In this document: in pieces, positions 62,977-64,000 of the stretch
How the letters are laid out: each line of letters opens with the position of its first letter
How positions within the stretch are numbered: position 1 is the stretch's first letter
Assembly (NCBI GenBank): GCA_033762255.1
Contig: JANRLT010000008.1
Coordinates: forward strand, 62,001 to 126,000
Direction of reading: 5' to 3'
DNA length: 64,000 nt
DNA from: Pirellulales bacterium
Lineage (GTDB): Bacteria; Planctomycetota; Planctomycetia; Pirellulales; JALHPA01
The notes under the pieces: model-generated
What the model was told of the DNA's origin: nothing
The model's database searches: none
Seen by the model: only the letters and a program-made list of their open reading frames with translations
Program-made: the position numbers and the translations under genes

Positions 62977-64000
62977 TTATTTTTCCGTCGCCGGCTCATA
63001 ATCAATAGGTTGTCCATCCAGATTCCACTTGGCCGGAATTTCCACTTCCAGATGTCGCAAGATCGTGGGATACAAGTCGACATTGGCATGGGTGTCCCGC
63101 AATCGTCCCGGTTTGACACCCCGTCCCGAAAGAATACAAAAACCGTTGCGAATTTCGGGAATATCCCGCCCGCCGGAATGCCCCCGCCCCTGGCCCCCAT
63201 GGTCGGTGCAAACCATGATCAACCAATCCTCCGTGGCGGCGGTTTTTCGGTTCTTGACGGCCGCTAGGACTTTTGCCAAATGCAGGTCCACCTCCTCGAT
63301 GGCATTGGTGTATTTGTAGGATTTGGGGTGAAAACCATAGCCATGTCCGGCGGAGTCGGTATGTCCAAAATAGACAAAGATTGCCGCCGGGTCGGAGGTT
63401 TCGAGGTATTTGGCCGCCGCTTCGGCCACCAGTCGGTCGGCGTCTCGATAACCGTTTTTGTCCCCATCCAGCACCAACCGGGCAAAGTCCGCCTGAGCCA
63501 GGCAATGATCGTACATCGGTTGCCAAGAGACAAAGGCCGCAACCTCCGCGGCGGGTCGGGCGGATTTGATGCGGGCCAGAAAAGAGGGGTAGGCGGCCAG
63601 TTTGTGCCCGCGAAAATCATTGCCGACGATGCCATGCTTGTCCGCCTGGATTCCATTAATAATCGTCGACCATCCCGAGCCGCTGGCGGTGTCGGCGTTG
63701 GTTTTGCGCTGACCCAGCACGTCCATCTTATCGGTGTAGGCGCCGGTGGCGATGAGCTGTTTTAAATTTTCGGCCTGGGAGTATTCAATGGCATCCCCGC
63801 GCACGCCATCAATCCCCACCAATAAGACTTTCTTAACCAATTGGCCTTGCGCCGCTGCGGAAGGAGCTACGACTGGCTCTTCCTGCAAACAATATATCGC
63901 ACTGGCGGGGAGGGGCTGTTTGGGGAGATTAGGCCCGGCGTACAAAAGCTTTAAATCGAGTGTTCCTCCTCCCTGAAAGTACTCAATTTCTAATTCCACG
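62977..64000 (-). CDS. alkaline-phosphatase-superfamily hydrolase, 5' partial at right edge
   Basis: 340 residues visible; the 5' end is cut by the window. The first residues (ELEIEYFQGGGTLDLKLLY) resemble the end of a PA14 domain, which may explain the missing N-terminus. The catalytic domain begins VLLVGIDGVRGDAIEYS (metal-binding Asp), has TASGSGWSTIINGIQADKHG (nucleophile region), YFGHTDSAGHGYGFHP, MVCTDHGGQGRGHSG and LYPTILRHLEVEI. This is the type I phosphodiesterase/nucleotide pyrophosphatase pattern. It is probably exported. Confidence 0.87.
   Translation of the reverse strand, partial: VELEIEYFQGGGTLDLKLLYAGPNLPKQPLPASAIYCLQEEPVVAPSAAAQGQLVKKVLLVGIDGVRGDAIEYSQAENLKQLIATGAYTDKMDVLGQRKTNADTASGSGWSTIINGIQADKHGIVGNDFRGHKLAAYPSFLARIKSARPAAEVAAFVSWQPMYDHCLAQADFARLVLDGDKNGYRDADRLVAEAAAKYLETSDPAAIFVYFGHTDSAGHGYGFHPKSYKYTNAIEEVDLHLAKVLAAVKNRKTAATEDWLIMVCTDHGGQGRGHSGGRDIPEIRNGFCILSGRGVKPGRLRDTHANVDLYPTILRHLEVEIPAKWNLDGQPIDYEPATEK

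Noticed and set aside
1-64000. CRISPR array or cas genes
   Set aside because: No regularly spaced direct repeats were found, and no Cas-like motifs; the direct repeats seen are only two copies each.

Overview
The window reads as a planctomycete chromosome (probably Pirellulales-like). The signs are two secreted proteins with a C-terminal PEP-CTERM sorting signal and dockerin-like repeats, a DUF1559 prepilin-like protein, a membrane-anchored Ser/Thr kinase, a XylR-type AraC regulator, a sialate O-acetylesterase and a DUF5690 transporter. No species is claimed.

Left part (1-29.3 kb): a dense heavy-metal efflux and metal-binding region, mostly on the minus strand. It holds a broken RND adaptor running off the left edge, a TolC-family outer-membrane protein, a sialidase-fold secreted protein, a metal-linked lipoprotein, a copper P-type ATPase, a complete RND permease with an unusual double-length adaptor, a periplasmic HMA protein, a TRASH-like lipoprotein, an ECF sigma/anti-sigma pair, a Zn/Cd/Pb-type P-type ATPase, and a second RND permease with its adaptor. 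Several small exported proteins very rich in His or Cys lie between them. Together they suggest extraction of Cu(I)/Ag(I) and divalent metals from cytoplasm and periplasm across the outer membrane, with exported proteins buffering metal. No MerR, ArsR, CopY or two-component metal regulator is visible. The sigma/anti-sigma pair is the only regulator. At least two genes here carry disabling or truncating mutations.

Middle part (29.3-40.4 kb): a mobile-element core. A minus-strand operon encodes a 47-aa protein, an unknown protein, a clamp-loader-like AAA ATPase, a MoxR-like AAA ATPase overlapping a DUF7192-like protein, a DUF6876-like protein, a small unknown and a serine recombinase. Divergently, a plus-strand operon encodes an excisionase-like HTH protein, a primase/DUF3987 replication protein and a tyrosine integrase. 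The integrase reading frame runs into the 3' half of a tRNA-Glu(CTC) gene, the classic geometry of an island integrated in a tRNA. No second copy of the tRNA end was found to the left, so the island may include the whole metal region and extend beyond base 1.

Right part (40.4-64 kb): ordinary chromosome. It has tRNA-Glu, a Ser/Thr kinase, tRNA-Gln(CTG), an oxidative-stress-like group (FAD/Rieske oxidoreductase, PNPOx-like protein, zinc alcohol dehydrogenase, large catalase, Gfo/Idh/MocA oxidoreductase), sialate O-acetylesterase, DUF5690 transporter, two PEP-CTERM exoproteins, a DUF1559 protein, a small lipoprotein, a XylR-type regulator, a Rieske ring-hydroxylating oxygenase and, cut by the right edge, an alkaline-phosphatase-superfamily hydrolase.
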